In this document: positions 55,939 through 64,000 of the stretch, piece after piece
How positions within the stretch are numbered: position 1 is the first letter of the stretch
Layout of the letters: each line of letters starts with the position of its first letter
Assembly (NCBI GenBank): GCA_013426805.1
Contig: JACDZG010000003.1
Location: 62,001 to 126,000, forward strand
DNA length: 64,000 bases
Source of the DNA: Chromatiaceae bacterium
GTDB lineage: Bacteria > Pseudomonadota > Gammaproteobacteria > Chromatiales > Chromatiaceae
Direction of reading: 5' to 3'
Program-made: the position numbers and the translations under genes
Notes under the pieces: model-generated
Told to the model about the DNA's origin: nothing
The model's database searches: none
Seen by the model: the letters and a program-made list of their open reading frames with translations, nothing else

Positions 55939-58900
55939 CTAGAAGGTCAACCTGCTCACCAGCGCCTTGGTCCCGACATCCTGGATCAGCAAGCGCACCC
56001 GACCCGTCGGCGTCGTGCCGAGCACGGCGACTTCCGGGCTGCCGTTGCCGTTCAGGTCGGGCAGGACCGCCAGGTCGGTCGGCGCGAGCCCCTCGAACCA
56101 GAGGTTGCGCACCAGGGTACCGGTGACGACATCGCGCAGCTCGGTCTTGGTCTGACCGTCGGCGTTGCGGCCCAGCAGCGCCACCTCGGCCACGCCGTTG
56201 CCGTCGAGGTCGGGCAGCACGGTGATTTGGTGAGGCACGAAGGTCGGGGTGTAATAGACGAACCCGACTTTGGCGGCAGTGCCCGTATCCGTCGTCTTCA
56301 CCACGACCTTGGCGCCCCAGCGCTCCAGCACCGCGACGTCCGAGGGACCGACCCCGGCGGCGTCCGGCACCTCGACCAGATCCAGCGGGTCGGCGCCCGT
56401 CTGCGACCACAGATCCCTGACCAGCAGCCCGCTGCTGCTGTCGCGCAGTTCGACCTTATTCATACCATATTGAAAACGCGTTTTCTTAATCCCGAGCATG
56501 GCGAGCTCGGGCGCGCCGTTGCCGTTCGCATCCGCGACCACGGCGAAGCCACGATACTCGTAGTCCGGGTCGAATTGCACATCCCCAACCCAAGCGCCGG
56601 TGCGGGCATCCCGGATCTGCATCGCGGCGTATCTGTCTCCGTCAGCCGTTAAGGCCGTCGCAAGCACCGCCAATTGCGCCGTACCCCCGTCAGGATCAGC
56701 CAACACCGCCAGGCGTTTAGGCGTGCGGTCGACGAGATCGAAGACGATCGCATGGAGCCGGTCGCCGCTGAGCGTATCGTGGACCTCGACCTGCATGTCG
56801 GCGGTCGCTGCATTCCGGCCGAGCAGGGCCAATTCCGGAGCACCATTGGCGTTCTGGTCGGGTACCACGGCAAGATCGATCAGCGCATAGCCCTGGTCGC
56901 ATCGGAAGGTCCGGATCGAAGCCCCGCCGACAGCATCCATGATGCGGGCGCTGAGGTCCCCGGCCGGCCCTTCCTTCAATACGACCGCGATGTCCTGGGT
57001 GCCGTCGCCGGAGACATCGCCAAGCGACAGGACACGCAGAGGTGCCATGACCGGTGCGGACTTACCTCCCGAGATCTTCGCGATATAGACATCAGCCATG
57101 CCACTGGAGATCGGTCGCAAAGGCTTGCGGGTCGGGAAGTCGGCAGAGTCAGTCGATCCTGCCGCGTAGGCATTGCCAAGCCCGTCCACGGCGATGCTGT
57201 TGCCAAACTCCTCGTTGCTGCCGCCGAGATAGGTGGAGTAGAGCAGTGCGGCACCGTCGGCACTGAGCTTCGCCACAAAGGCGTCACCGCTTCCGCCGCT
57301 GCCTGGTTGCAGGACGTCGCGTGTCGGGAAATCAATGGAGTAGGTCCTTCCGGTCACGTACGCATGACCGGCGCCATCCACGGCGATGCCAGCTCCTCTG
57401 TCGTCGCCGCTGCCACCGAGGTAGGTCGCGTAGACCAGCGTCGCGCCAGCGGCACTGAGCTTCGCGATAAAGGCGTCACCTTCGCCGCCGTAGGCCGGTT
57501 GCAGGGCGTGGCGTGTCGGGAAGTCGCTGGCCCAGGTCCACCCTGTCACATAGGCATTCCCGGCGCCGTCCACGGCGATGCTCAGGCCCTCATCCCCGCC
57601 TTCACCTCCGAGGTAAGTCGAGTAGATCAGCGTGGCGCCATCGGCACTCAATTTCGTCACGAACGCGTCCTGGTATCCGCCGAATGTCGGTTGCAGCGCA
57701 TTGCGTATCGGAAACGTGCTGGCATCATTCCTAAATACTTGGGTAATTCCGGTCACATAGACATCGTCCCGGTCGTCAACGGCGATCCCATTGCCGTAAT
57801 CGTTGTCCAGGCCGCCGAGATAGGTCGAGTAGATCAGCGTGGCGCCATCGGCGCTGATCTTCGCCACGAACGCGTCCGGGCGGCCATATCTGCTGCCAAA
57901 GACAGGTTGCAGGGCGTTCTGTGTCGGGAAGTCGCTCGATTGGGTGTTTCCGGTGACCCAGGCATTGCCTGCGCTATCCACAGCAATGTCCTTGCCCCAG
58001 TCAGAGCTGAGGCCGCCAAGGTAAGTGGCGTAGACCAGCGTAGCGCCATCGGCACTGAGCTTCGCGACAAAGGCGTCGGTTTCGCCACCGGAGGCCGGCT
58101 GCAGGGCGTTGCGTGTCGGGAAGTCGTCGTACCACCCGACCGCTCCTGTCACGTAGGCATTCCCGGCGCCGTCCACCGCGATGCCGGACCCCACGCTGCC
58201 GCCAAGGTAAGTCGAGTAGACCAGCGCGGCGCCATCGGCGCTGAGCTTGGCGACAAAGACGTCGTCGGATCCACCGCCGTCAGGTTGCAGGGCCTGGCGG
58301 GTCGGAAAGTCAGTGGAGTAGGTCAATCCCGTTAGGTAGGCATTCCCCGCACCGTCCACGGCGATGTCGTAGCCAGTGTCCTGTTCGCTCCCACCAAGGT
58401 AGGTGGAGTACACCAACACCGGATCGATCACCAACGCCCGCCCGGCGTCATAGTCACCGATGGCCAAACTCACCTCCCGATTGTCCGCCAGCACATAGTG
58501 CGTCGGCACCAGCGTGCGCTCCGCGTTGGTCTCTTGATAGACCCGTGGGCTGTGCTGGATGACCTGCTGCTCACCCAGGGTCAGCACCAGGCTGCCGGTG
58601 TCATCAAGCCGCATCCGATCCGCCCCCGCAAAAGCCAGCCGGATAACCTTGGGGTCCGCCCCCGGGGCCAGCACCAGGTCATACTCCAGTTGCCCCTGGG
58701 TGCCGTAATAGACCAGGTCGACACCGGGGTAGACACCTTCGTACCGCACTTTGGCATAGGTCGACAGGCCGGTGCGCCAGGCCGCGGGATCCTTGCCGGA
58801 CAGGTAGTTGACCTTGCCCGGCAGGGCCGCCTCGCCGCGGATGACCGGGTCGGGATTGGCCCCGACCAGGCTCAAGCGCAGCACCGTCGGGGGCGTCGCC

Positions 58901-59334
58901 GCGGCGGTCGGTTCCGGCGCGGCGGCCGGCGTCGGGCCGGGTACGGACCCCGGCCGGGCGCCGGGCCGCGGCCGCGGCGTCGGGTTCGGTTGGCTGGTGT
59001 GCAGTGAAAGCACCGCCTCACCGGGCGTCAGGAACAGGCTGTAGCCGGGGCCGCGGGCGAGGAATTTGACCGCCGCATCGGCCTGTCCGCCGTTGGCCTC
59101 GAAGGTGTAGGGCAGCTTGCCGTAGTCGGCCTCAATCCGTGCCTGGGTCGGGGGGACGGCGGGGGCGGTCGCCGCAGTGGCCAGCGGGGCGGCTGGTTGG
59201 ATCAGCGGCACCGCGAAGGCGGTGACGCCCGCCCCGCCGGTGGGCGGGACGGGGTCCGGTGCAGCGGCCAGCAGGCCGCTGCCGAGCGCCAGCACGGCGG
59301 GGAACAGGCGTAGTCGTCGGGGGATCTTGGTCAT
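55939..59334 (-). CDS. Large exported SBBP beta-propeller and VCBS-like repeat protein
   Basis: 1,131 residues from the ATG at 59334 (MTKIPRRLRL) with a signal peptide; a longer frame adds ten residues. A DUF7948-like N-terminal domain (YGKLPYTFEANGGQ) precedes about eight SBBP repeats (VYSTYLGGS, DIAVDGAGNAYVTG, FPTR-ALQP). The C-terminal third has FG-GAP/VCBS-like units (DANGNGAPELAMLG). This architecture is found in secreted adhesion- or surface-type proteins. It converges on btuB with 21 bases between. Confidence 0.88.
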   Translation of the reverse strand: MTKIPRRLRLFPAVLALGSGLLAAAPDPVPPTGGAGVTAFAVPLIQPAAPLATAATAPAVPPTQARIEADYGKLPYTFEANGGQADAAVKFLARGPGYSLFLTPGEAVLSLHTSQPNPTPRPRPGARPGSVPGPTPAAAPEPTAAATPPTVLRLSLVGANPDPVIRGEAALPGKVNYLSGKDPAAWRTGLSTYAKVRYEGVYPGVDLVYYGTQGQLEYDLVLAPGADPKVIRLAFAGADRMRLDDTGSLVLTLGEQQVIQHSPRVYQETNAERTLVPTHYVLADNREVSLAIGDYDAGRALVIDPVLVYSTYLGGSEQDTGYDIAVDGAGNAYLTGLTYSTDFPTRQALQPDGGGSDDVFVAKLSADGAALVYSTYLGGSVGSGIAVDGAGNAYVTGAVGWYDDFPTRNALQPASGGETDAFVAKLSADGATLVYATYLGGLSSDWGKDIAVDSAGNAWVTGNTQSSDFPTQNALQPVFGSRYGRPDAFVAKISADGATLIYSTYLGGLDNDYGNGIAVDDRDDVYVTGITQVFRNDASTFPIRNALQPTFGGYQDAFVTKLSADGATLIYSTYLGGEGGDEGLSIAVDGAGNAYVTGWTWASDFPTRHALQPAYGGEGDAFIAKLSAAGATLVYATYLGGSGDDRGAGIAVDGAGHAYVTGRTYSIDFPTRDVLQPGSGGSGDAFVAKLSADGAALLYSTYLGGSNEEFGNSIAVDGLGNAYAAGSTDSADFPTRKPLRPISSGMADVYIAKISGGKSAPVMAPLRVLSLGDVSGDGTQDIAVVLKEGPAGDLSARIMDAVGGASIRTFRCDQGYALIDLAVVPDQNANGAPELALLGRNAATADMQVEVHDTLSGDRLHAIVFDLVDRTPKRLAVLADPDGGTAQLAVLATALTADGDRYAAMQIRDARTGAWVGDVQFDPDYEYRGFAVVADANGNGAPELAMLGIKKTRFQYGMNKVELRDSSSGLLVRDLWSQTGADPLDLVEVPDAAGVGPSDVAVLERWGAKVVVKTTDTGTAAKVGFVYYTPTFVPHQITVLPDLDGNGVAEVALLGRNADGQTKTELRDVVTGTLVRNLWFEGLAPTDLAVLPDLNGNGSPEVAVLGTTPTGRVRLLIQDVGTKALVSRLTF

Positions 59335-59517
59335 ACCGAGGCTCCTTGGGTAAACAGGCTGCATGGTATTGCCGATGCGTGCAAATTATGATCAGCGTCA
59401 CACTTTGAGAGAGCGGACGATAACATTCCAGCCATAAGGCGGGGAAATCCCCGTTGGTCGCGCATCAACCGCCGTCCGGCGGAAATATTCAACCGGCTGT
59501 CCGCCGGCCCGCAGGCT

Positions 59518-59595
59518 CACCCGCCGGATGCGGAAAACCGCATGTGCGGTGGTGTGGGAGGGGTGACGGGCGCAATCCCGTCACCCCGACCCGAT
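59518..59595 (+). mobile_element. Orphan group II intron 3' end (domains V-VI), copy 1
   Basis: GCCGGATGCGG-AAAA-CCGCATGTGCGG forms a domain V-like hairpin, followed by a domain VI-like stem (GGGGTGACGGG with its complement) and the 3' end CCCGAT. It is nearly identical to 62681-62759 but has TGCGG for TCCGG, which breaks one pair. No maturase is attached. The 386-bp gap 59335-59720 shows no gene otherwise. Confidence 0.6.
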
Positions 59596-59686
59596 CCGTG
59601 CTCAATCCGCAGGTGTTGGCGACCGCCGGTTGAACCCCCGCTGCGACAGCCACCGACGCGGCAGCGGATACGGACGAACCAATTGA

Positions 59687-59713
59687 CCGGGGCCGCCGCA
59701 ATGGTGGCCCCGC
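59687..59713 (-). terminator. Candidate terminator hairpin for the gene ending at 59720
   Basis: CCGGGGCC pairs with GGCCCCG just downstream of the minus-strand stop codon. There is no U-run, so it is weak. Confidence 0.35.
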
Positions 59714-59719
59714 CCCCCG

Positions 59720-60316
59720 TCAGTTCCAACAATTGGCTGGTTGATCGTTGACTCTTACCCAGTAACGGGTGTCGGGGTTGAGGTTGCCATAGGCGTAGAA
59801 ATTCCACGCACCGCGGCTCGCCCTGGCCGCCGGCCAGGGACTCGCCGAGTTCCAGTTGGCCGCATTTCCGTAAAAGGTGTTCAGCCCCATGCCCGGCAGC
59901 CGCTTCCCATCGTGAAACTCAACCATTTTCCAGCCGGCGCCGAATTGGCTCGCGCAGAATGCATCACCGGCAGCGCTGGAGTGGAGACTGACACCCGCCA
60001 CGGGCACGGTCGCAGCGGTGTGCCCTTGCGCCCACCCGTTATAATAGTCGCAATTGGGGAACATCGCGAGACCGTCGCAGCTGGGCACGGCATAGTTCGG
60101 ACGCGGCGACCCATCAACTTTCAAACACAGGACCGGAAGCGCTACCGAACAAGAGGTATCGCCCTGGTAGGCATTGCAGTTATTGCATCCCACACGGTCT
60201 ATGCCCAGGGTATTGTCGTGCGACGAGGCCCAGGTCACCCCGTTGCGCGCGGATGCCGATCCAGTCACCGATACCGCGATGACGAACGGTATCAATAGCG
60301 CGAGTTTCGTTTTCAT
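59720..60316 (-). CDS. Secreted cysteine-containing protein
   Basis: 198 residues from the ATG at 60316 (MKTKLALLIPFVIAVSVTGSASA signal peptide); a longer frame adds 15 residues. The mature part has eight or so cysteines (CNNC, SCSVALPVLC, PNCDYYNG, DAFCAS, PANCWN), aromatic-rich C-terminal WNFYAYGNLNPDTRYW. This suggests a disulfide-bonded periplasmic or surface protein. No family recognised. Confidence 0.65.
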   Translation of the reverse strand: MKTKLALLIPFVIAVSVTGSASARNGVTWASSHDNTLGIDRVGCNNCNAYQGDTSCSVALPVLCLKVDGSPRPNYAVPSCDGLAMFPNCDYYNGWAQGHTAATVPVAGVSLHSSAAGDAFCASQFGAGWKMVEFHDGKRLPGMGLNTFYGNAANWNSASPWPAARASRGAWNFYAYGNLNPDTRYWVRVNDQPANCWN

Positions 60317-60586
60317 CCGTCCACCGCGGTCATGGCGTTGCGAACCGTTGAGCGTATACATCTTTCTTGACCTCTTGTATGATGACGAATTTCCGGATCG
60401 AGACTGATCATGCGCCGTTGTGCGTGCTGTTTTTCAGTCGCGAGACGGCCACCTCGTACGGCCTCAGGCGTCGCGGTCCTCCGTGCCCGATCACCCTGAA
60501 GCCTGGCAATGAGCAGGTGGCCTTCATCTGCTATTGCCGGGGGGCCAAGTGACAAAAGCCAAGCAGCCCCGAGCAGGAACCCGCTC

Positions 60587-61195
60587 CTAGCGTAAGTCCT
60601 CACCGCCACCGCTCGTCCACTCGGCCGCGACGCGTGCCTGGTAATCGCGCTGCGTCGCCAGCGACCTGGGAGTTGCAGCCTGTTGCCGCACATCAATCAG
60701 CGAATCGACCTCCTCCGCGCGGGTGTTGGGGTCATAGAGCCGCCTTTCGATTGCGTCATAGACCACCTCGGTACCGGGGGCACGCAGGCCCTCCCCTAAG
60801 GCGGCGGCCAGCCGAGCTATTTCACCTAAGTTGCCGCGGGACAATACCTTATCCCATTCACCCCAGAGTCGGGCGCCGCTCTGGGGACGCCCCACCTGGC
60901 CCTTGACCGCGTGATCGGCCGGTGTCTCGACGGCGGGCGTCGTCCCGACCATCCGATTCACGGCAGGGCGGTTGGTCGGCGCGGCAGACCGATCGCCGCC
61001 GGCCGGAACGATGATCGAGCCCGGCAAGTTGACCATCAGCGAACCCACCGACCCCACGCGCGGTGGCCGGCCGCGGTCAATCTCCGCGAGCGGCCCGGCC
61101 GGCGCAGCGCCGTCCTGGGAGCAGGCGCACAGAATACCGACGGCACCGGTCAACCAGACGCCGATCGCAATCGCTTTACGCAGACGAAGTTCCAT
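60587..61195 (-). CDS. Putative lipoprotein
   Basis: 202 residues with a hydrophobic N-terminus and a near-lipobox (GILCACSQDG, Cys about 25). The rest is Pro/Arg-rich with DALIERRLYDPNTRAEEVDSL-like helical sequence. No domain is recognised. It lies between two secreted genes on the same strand. Confidence 0.55.
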   Translation of the reverse strand: MELRLRKAIAIGVWLTGAVGILCACSQDGAAPAGPLAEIDRGRPPRVGSVGSLMVNLPGSIIVPAGGDRSAAPTNRPAVNRMVGTTPAVETPADHAVKGQVGRPQSGARLWGEWDKVLSRGNLGEIARLAAALGEGLRAPGTEVVYDAIERRLYDPNTRAEEVDSLIDVRQQAATPRSLATQRDYQARVAAEWTSGGGEDLR

Positions 61196-61296
61196 GGCAA
61201 TCGTTTAGACCTCTGCGATGAATGCTGGACACTGCTCCGGAATACCGGTGGGCGCCCCACCAGGGGCACCGGTGTTCACCGTTGTCGGCCGGACCC

Positions 61297-61833
61297 TCAG
61301 AGCGGGCCTTTAAAGTACAAGGTCGCCTTGCCGGTGTTGTCATGACAGGGAGTGTCGATCACGAAGGCGTTAAACACCGTCGGCGCCGAGACATCGACCA
61401 GGACCGGGCGGGCGCCGACCGCAAGCCCCCAACCGGCCTGAAAGCTGTTGACAGCGCGCAGCAGGACCGTGTCGATATTGCACTTGCTGCGGGCGGAGCC
61501 GGTGAGGTTGCCGTAATGGCAGCTCATGTTGTTGGCACGCAGGTCGACCAGATAACTGCCGACCGCAATCGCCGAGGTGACCGCGGACGCACCGAACGGG
61601 AAATACCCGCCATTGGTCTCCAGGCAGTTCTTTTCGGGATCAATCGTCACGACGACGTCGGCCGTCGCGACCCCGGCAGACAGCACCGCTGCCGCGAGCA
61701 GGACGCCCCGCAAGAGTGCCGATTTGCTCGGGAACCTGGACTCACCCCGGCGCGCCGGCTGGAACTGGGGGTTGGCGTCCACCGAGCCGGGCGTGATCGC
61801 TGTTTCGGCACCAAGAGCGGCATTGATCTTCAT
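61297..61833 (-). CDS. Exported hypothetical protein
   Basis: 178 residues with an N-terminal extension of about 40 residues before a hydrophobic segment (LLRGVLLAAAVLSAGVATA), so the actual start may be internal. The mature region is beta-rich with four cysteines (KNCLETNGG, MSCHYGN, SKCNIDT, TPCHDN). It is similar in style to 59720-60316. Function unknown. Confidence 0.55.
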   Translation of the reverse strand: MKINAALGAETAITPGSVDANPQFQPARRGESRFPSKSALLRGVLLAAAVLSAGVATADVVVTIDPEKNCLETNGGYFPFGASAVTSAIAVGSYLVDLRANNMSCHYGNLTGSARSKCNIDTVLLRAVNSFQAGWGLAVGARPVLVDVSAPTVFNAFVIDTPCHDNTGKATLYFKGPL

Positions 61834-62289
61834 CTGTTAATCTCCAGTTTGATAGTCACTCGCGACCAGACAAGCGCGCCGCCTCCCGCTTGACCGGGCT
61901 GGGCGCCGACGAGGTCAGTGCCCGGCAACGGCTGCCCTCATCAACTACATGGGGGGTAGGGTGGCAACAGCCAACAGGCGGGGCGAACAAACAGCGGTGA
62001 TCCCTGATCGGGACTTGGCGGCGGAGGCCGAAACCTGGCGGGGGGAAATGGCCGGTGCGAGCAGGCTGTTAGGCCCGTTGGGGTCCGCGTGCCGGCTGAG
62101 AATCGCCATCCCTGGCGCTGGGTTCCGGCCTCCGACCGGAGCGACGGAGCGAAGCGATACGGTCGAGCGAGGCAGGAGGCGGCGTCTGGCCTGGGTCCCT
62201 CAGGGGGGCGAGCCTCCAGCGCTCTTCGGAATCGCGTTCGCCCGGACCGGGCTGGGTCGCCCGATGGTCGACCCGTCGCCCAGTTGACC
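61834..62289. other. 456-bp region without a convincing gene
   Basis: Open frames have unnatural composition. From about 62054 (GTGCGAG...) the sequence could be decayed group II intron domain I-III material upstream of the maturase remnant, but I cannot define its 5' end. Confidence 0.4.
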
Positions 62290-62589
62290 GCGCCGGTTGC
62301 GTCCCGAGGCCCAGATGTCGCCGTCGAGCTTGCGCACCAGCGTGTGGTACATCCCGCCCGTCATCGCCGCGACACCGAAAGACGCACCAGCTTCCGGCTA
62401 CGTCGGCACAACCGCCACGGACGGCGCAAGGCGCTGGAGCGCCGCGGGGTGCGCGGACGCGCCCTCGGGGTGGCCGGTTGTCGGCGTGGCGCCTGGTTCA
62501 TGGCGCGTCACATCGTCGTCAACCAAGCGCTGAAAACCGCCACCCTCAGTCGCTACGGGCTGACTCTACCGTGGCTGCTCGCGGGCTAA
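62290..62589 (+). pseudogene. C-terminal remnant of a group II intron maturase
   Basis: The end of this frame reads RRKALERRGVRGRALGVAG, then RRGAWFMARHIVVNQALK and LSRYGLTLPW, which follows the pattern R..L...GV...A...RKG.WRMA.......L....L...GL at the C-terminus of group II reverse transcriptase-maturases. No reverse transcriptase catalytic core precedes it, so it is a remnant. Domain V begins 91 bases after its stop, as in intact introns. Confidence 0.5.
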
Positions 62590-62594
62590 GTAAC

Positions 62595-62661
62595 TGTCCA
62601 TTAACTACTTCCCGCTTTGAACGCCAACGTCGGCTAACAATCGGGAAGTAGAAAATGGACA
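62595..62661. repeat. 67-bp unit with 20-bp near-perfect inverted ends
   Basis: 62595-62614 (TGTCCATTAACTACTTCCCG) pairs with 62642-62661, mismatched only at two central bases. It sits between the maturase remnant and intron domain V. It could be a miniature element or an intron domain IV hairpin. Confidence 0.55.
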
Positions 62662-62680
62662 CTTTCTAAGCCCGCTGGAC

Positions 62681-62759
62681 TCAACCGCCGGATGCGGAAA
62701 ACCGCATGTCCGGTGGTGTGGGAGGGGTGACGGGCGCAATCCCGTCACCCCGACCCGAT
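62681..62759 (+). mobile_element. Group II intron 3' end (domains V-VI), copy 2
   Basis: An intact-looking domain V (CCGCCGGATGCGG-AAAA-CCGCATGTCCGGTGG with the two-base bulge) is followed by a domain VI stem and the 3' end CCCGAT at 62759. It ends 31 bases from the tex stop codon. Confidence 0.7.
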
Positions 62760-62790
62760 CGCTCCCCTACGCGCTTGTCCGCCGATCGCT

Positions 62791-64000
62791 TTACCCCTTG
62801 CGCGCCTTCTCGAAGGCCGCGGCCAGCGCACCGCCCGCGGGAACCGGCTGCTCCGCGGGCTGGCGCTGAGGTGCCGGCCGACGGTCGCCGCCCGCGCGTC
62901 GGGACTGGTCTTGCTGCCGCGGCGGCTGGCCGCGCGGAGCACCGCGTTCAGGGCGTGCGGCGCGTTCGCGGCCGGGCTCGCCTGCCCGCGGCTGCGCCGG
63001 TTCGCCCAGCCGCATGGTCAGGGCGATGCGCTTACGCGGAATATCCACTTCCAGCACCTTGACCTTCACCAGGTCACCGGACTTGACGACCTGATGGGGG
63101 TCCTTGACGAAATGGTCGGCGAGCATGGAAATGTGAACCAGGCCGTCCTGATGCACGCCGATGTCGACGAAGGCGCCGAAGTTGGTGACGTTGGTGACCG
63201 TGCCCTCCAGAACCATCTCGGGTTGCAGGTCTTTCAGCGTCTCGACCCCCTCCCGGAACACCGCCGCCTTGAACTCGGGACGCGGGTCGCGGCCGGGCTT
63301 CTGCAGTTCGCTCAGGATGTCCTGCACCGTCGGCAGGCCGAAGCGCTCGTCAATGAACTCCCTGGCATCGAGCCCGCGCAAGGTCGCGGTGTCGCCGATC
63401 AGCTCGCGGATGCCCTTGCCCGCGCGCGCGCAGATGCGCCGCACCACCGGATAGGCCTCGGGATGGACGGCCGAGGCGTCGAGCGGCTCATCGCTGTCCG
63501 GCACACGCAGAAAACCGGCGCTCTGCTGGAAAGCTTTGTCACCGAAGCGCGGCACGGCCATCAATTTCCTCCGGTTGGGAAAGGCGCCGTTGGCCTCGCG
63601 GAAGGCGACAATGTGCTCGGCCAGGCTCTTGTTGAGCCCGGAGACCTGCGCGAGCAGCGGGACCGACGCGGTGTTGAGATCCACGCCGACGGCGTTCACG
63701 CAGTCCTCCACCACCGACTCCAGGGCGCGCGCCAGGCGGGGCTGATTGACGTCGTGCTGGTATTGGCCGACGCCAATGGCCTTGGGGTCGATCTTGACCA
63801 ACTCGGCCAAGGGGTCCTGCAGACGCCGCGCGATGGAGACGGCACCGCGCAGCGACACGTCCATCCCCGGCAGTTCCTTGGCGGCGAACTCCGAGGCCGA
63901 GTAGACCGAGGCACCGGCCTCGCTCACCACCAGCGAGCGCAGGCCCAGCTCGGGATGCGCCTTGATCAGTTCGCGGGCGAGCTTGTCGGTCTCCCGCGAG
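62791..64000 (-). CDS. tex: Tex family RNA-binding transcription accessory protein, C-terminal part
   Basis: The gene starts beyond the window; the frame is open to base 64000. Visible domains are the YqgF-like end, a helix-hairpin-helix pair ([27 protein letters not shown]), and the C-terminal S1 RNA-binding domain ([26 protein letters not shown]). A basic, Pro/Gln-rich tail follows. Tex is a conserved nucleic-acid-binding protein acting in transcription and stress survival. Confidence 0.95.
   Translation of the reverse strand, partial: SRETDKLARELIKAHPELGLRSLVVSEAGASVYSASEFAAKELPGMDVSLRGAVSIARRLQDPLAELVKIDPKAIGVGQYQHDVNQPRLARALESVVEDCVNAVGVDLNTASVPLLAQVSGLNKSLAEHIVAFREANGAFPNRRKLMAVPRFGDKAFQQSAGFLRVPDSDEPLDASAVHPEAYPVVRRICARAGKGIRELIGDTATLRGLDAREFIDERFGLPTVQDILSELQKPGRDPRPEFKAAVFREGVETLKDLQPEMVLEGTVTNVTNFGAFVDIGVHQDGLVHISMLADHFVKDPHQVVKSGDLVKVKVLEVDIPRKRIALTMRLGEPAQPRAGEPGRERAARPERGAPRGQPPRQQDQSRRAGGDRRPAPQRQPAEQPVPAGGALAAAFEKARKG

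Overview
The window is GC-rich gammaproteobacterial chromosome. The housekeeping genes (radC, coaBC, dut, a membrane-anchored algC, argB, pyrE, nrdA, nrdB, btuB, tex) and lineage-type small proteins (DUF4124, DUF4426, CBS and DUF167 proteins) suggest a Chromatiaceae-like purple sulfur bacterium or close relative. That placement is inferred from gene content and codon style only. I see no rRNA, tRNA or CRISPR array.

Layout. (1) 1-6.2 kb: the end of a polysaccharide deacetylase and a secreted VWA/TPR protein, both in lower-GC DNA, then a periplasmic arylsulfatase divergent from an AraC-type regulator. (2) 6.4-14.0 kb: a tightly coupled five-gene operon encoding a coiled-coil protein, a ClpB/ClpA-like AAA+ ATPase, a radical SAM activase-like protein, a zinc-ribbon Ser/Thr kinase joined through a membrane helix to a SUMF1 domain, and an exported DUF3298-like protein. 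I do not recognise this set as a named system. (3) 14.4-28.0 kb: a conflict-type island. It holds a deleted PD-(D/E)XK-like gene with nonapeptide repeats, a TIR-CHAT-STAND-TPR giant split by an apparent one-base frameshift, a cytochrome P450, a lone Anbu proteasome-like protease, a small-ORF/AAA/TPR triad, and an XRE-ImmA/PIN toxin-antitoxin-like pair. (4) 28.4-41.0 kb: core metabolism and cell-envelope genes, plus a dynamin-like GTPase. (5) 41.1-50.1 kb: nrdA and nrdB, separated by four unrelated genes, each preceded by a pair of NrdR-box-like sites. (6) 50.1-53.5 kb: an AT-richer insertion with an adenine methyltransferase and HNH nuclease pair, a broken DUF4143-type ATPase, and an XRE regulator. 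(7) 53.7-64 kb: a cobalamin riboswitch with btuB, a very large SBBP-repeat exported protein, three small exported cysteine-containing proteins lying between two group II intron 3' ends, and the C-terminal part of tex.

How parts work together. coaBC, dut, algC and argB form a collinear run divergent from radC. The arylsulfatase carries the CSPTR formylglycine motif, but the only SUMF1 domain here lacks the C-terminal cysteines of a true formylglycine-generating enzyme, so maturation must come from elsewhere. NrdR probably co-regulates the split nrdA and nrdB. BtuB is probably controlled by B12 through the riboswitch. The operon at 6.4-14 kb and the TIR-CHAT-STAND protein are the best candidates for undescribed or unusual biology. 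Several dispersed repeat families occur between genes, and one REP-like palindrome sits inside the STAND coding frame.
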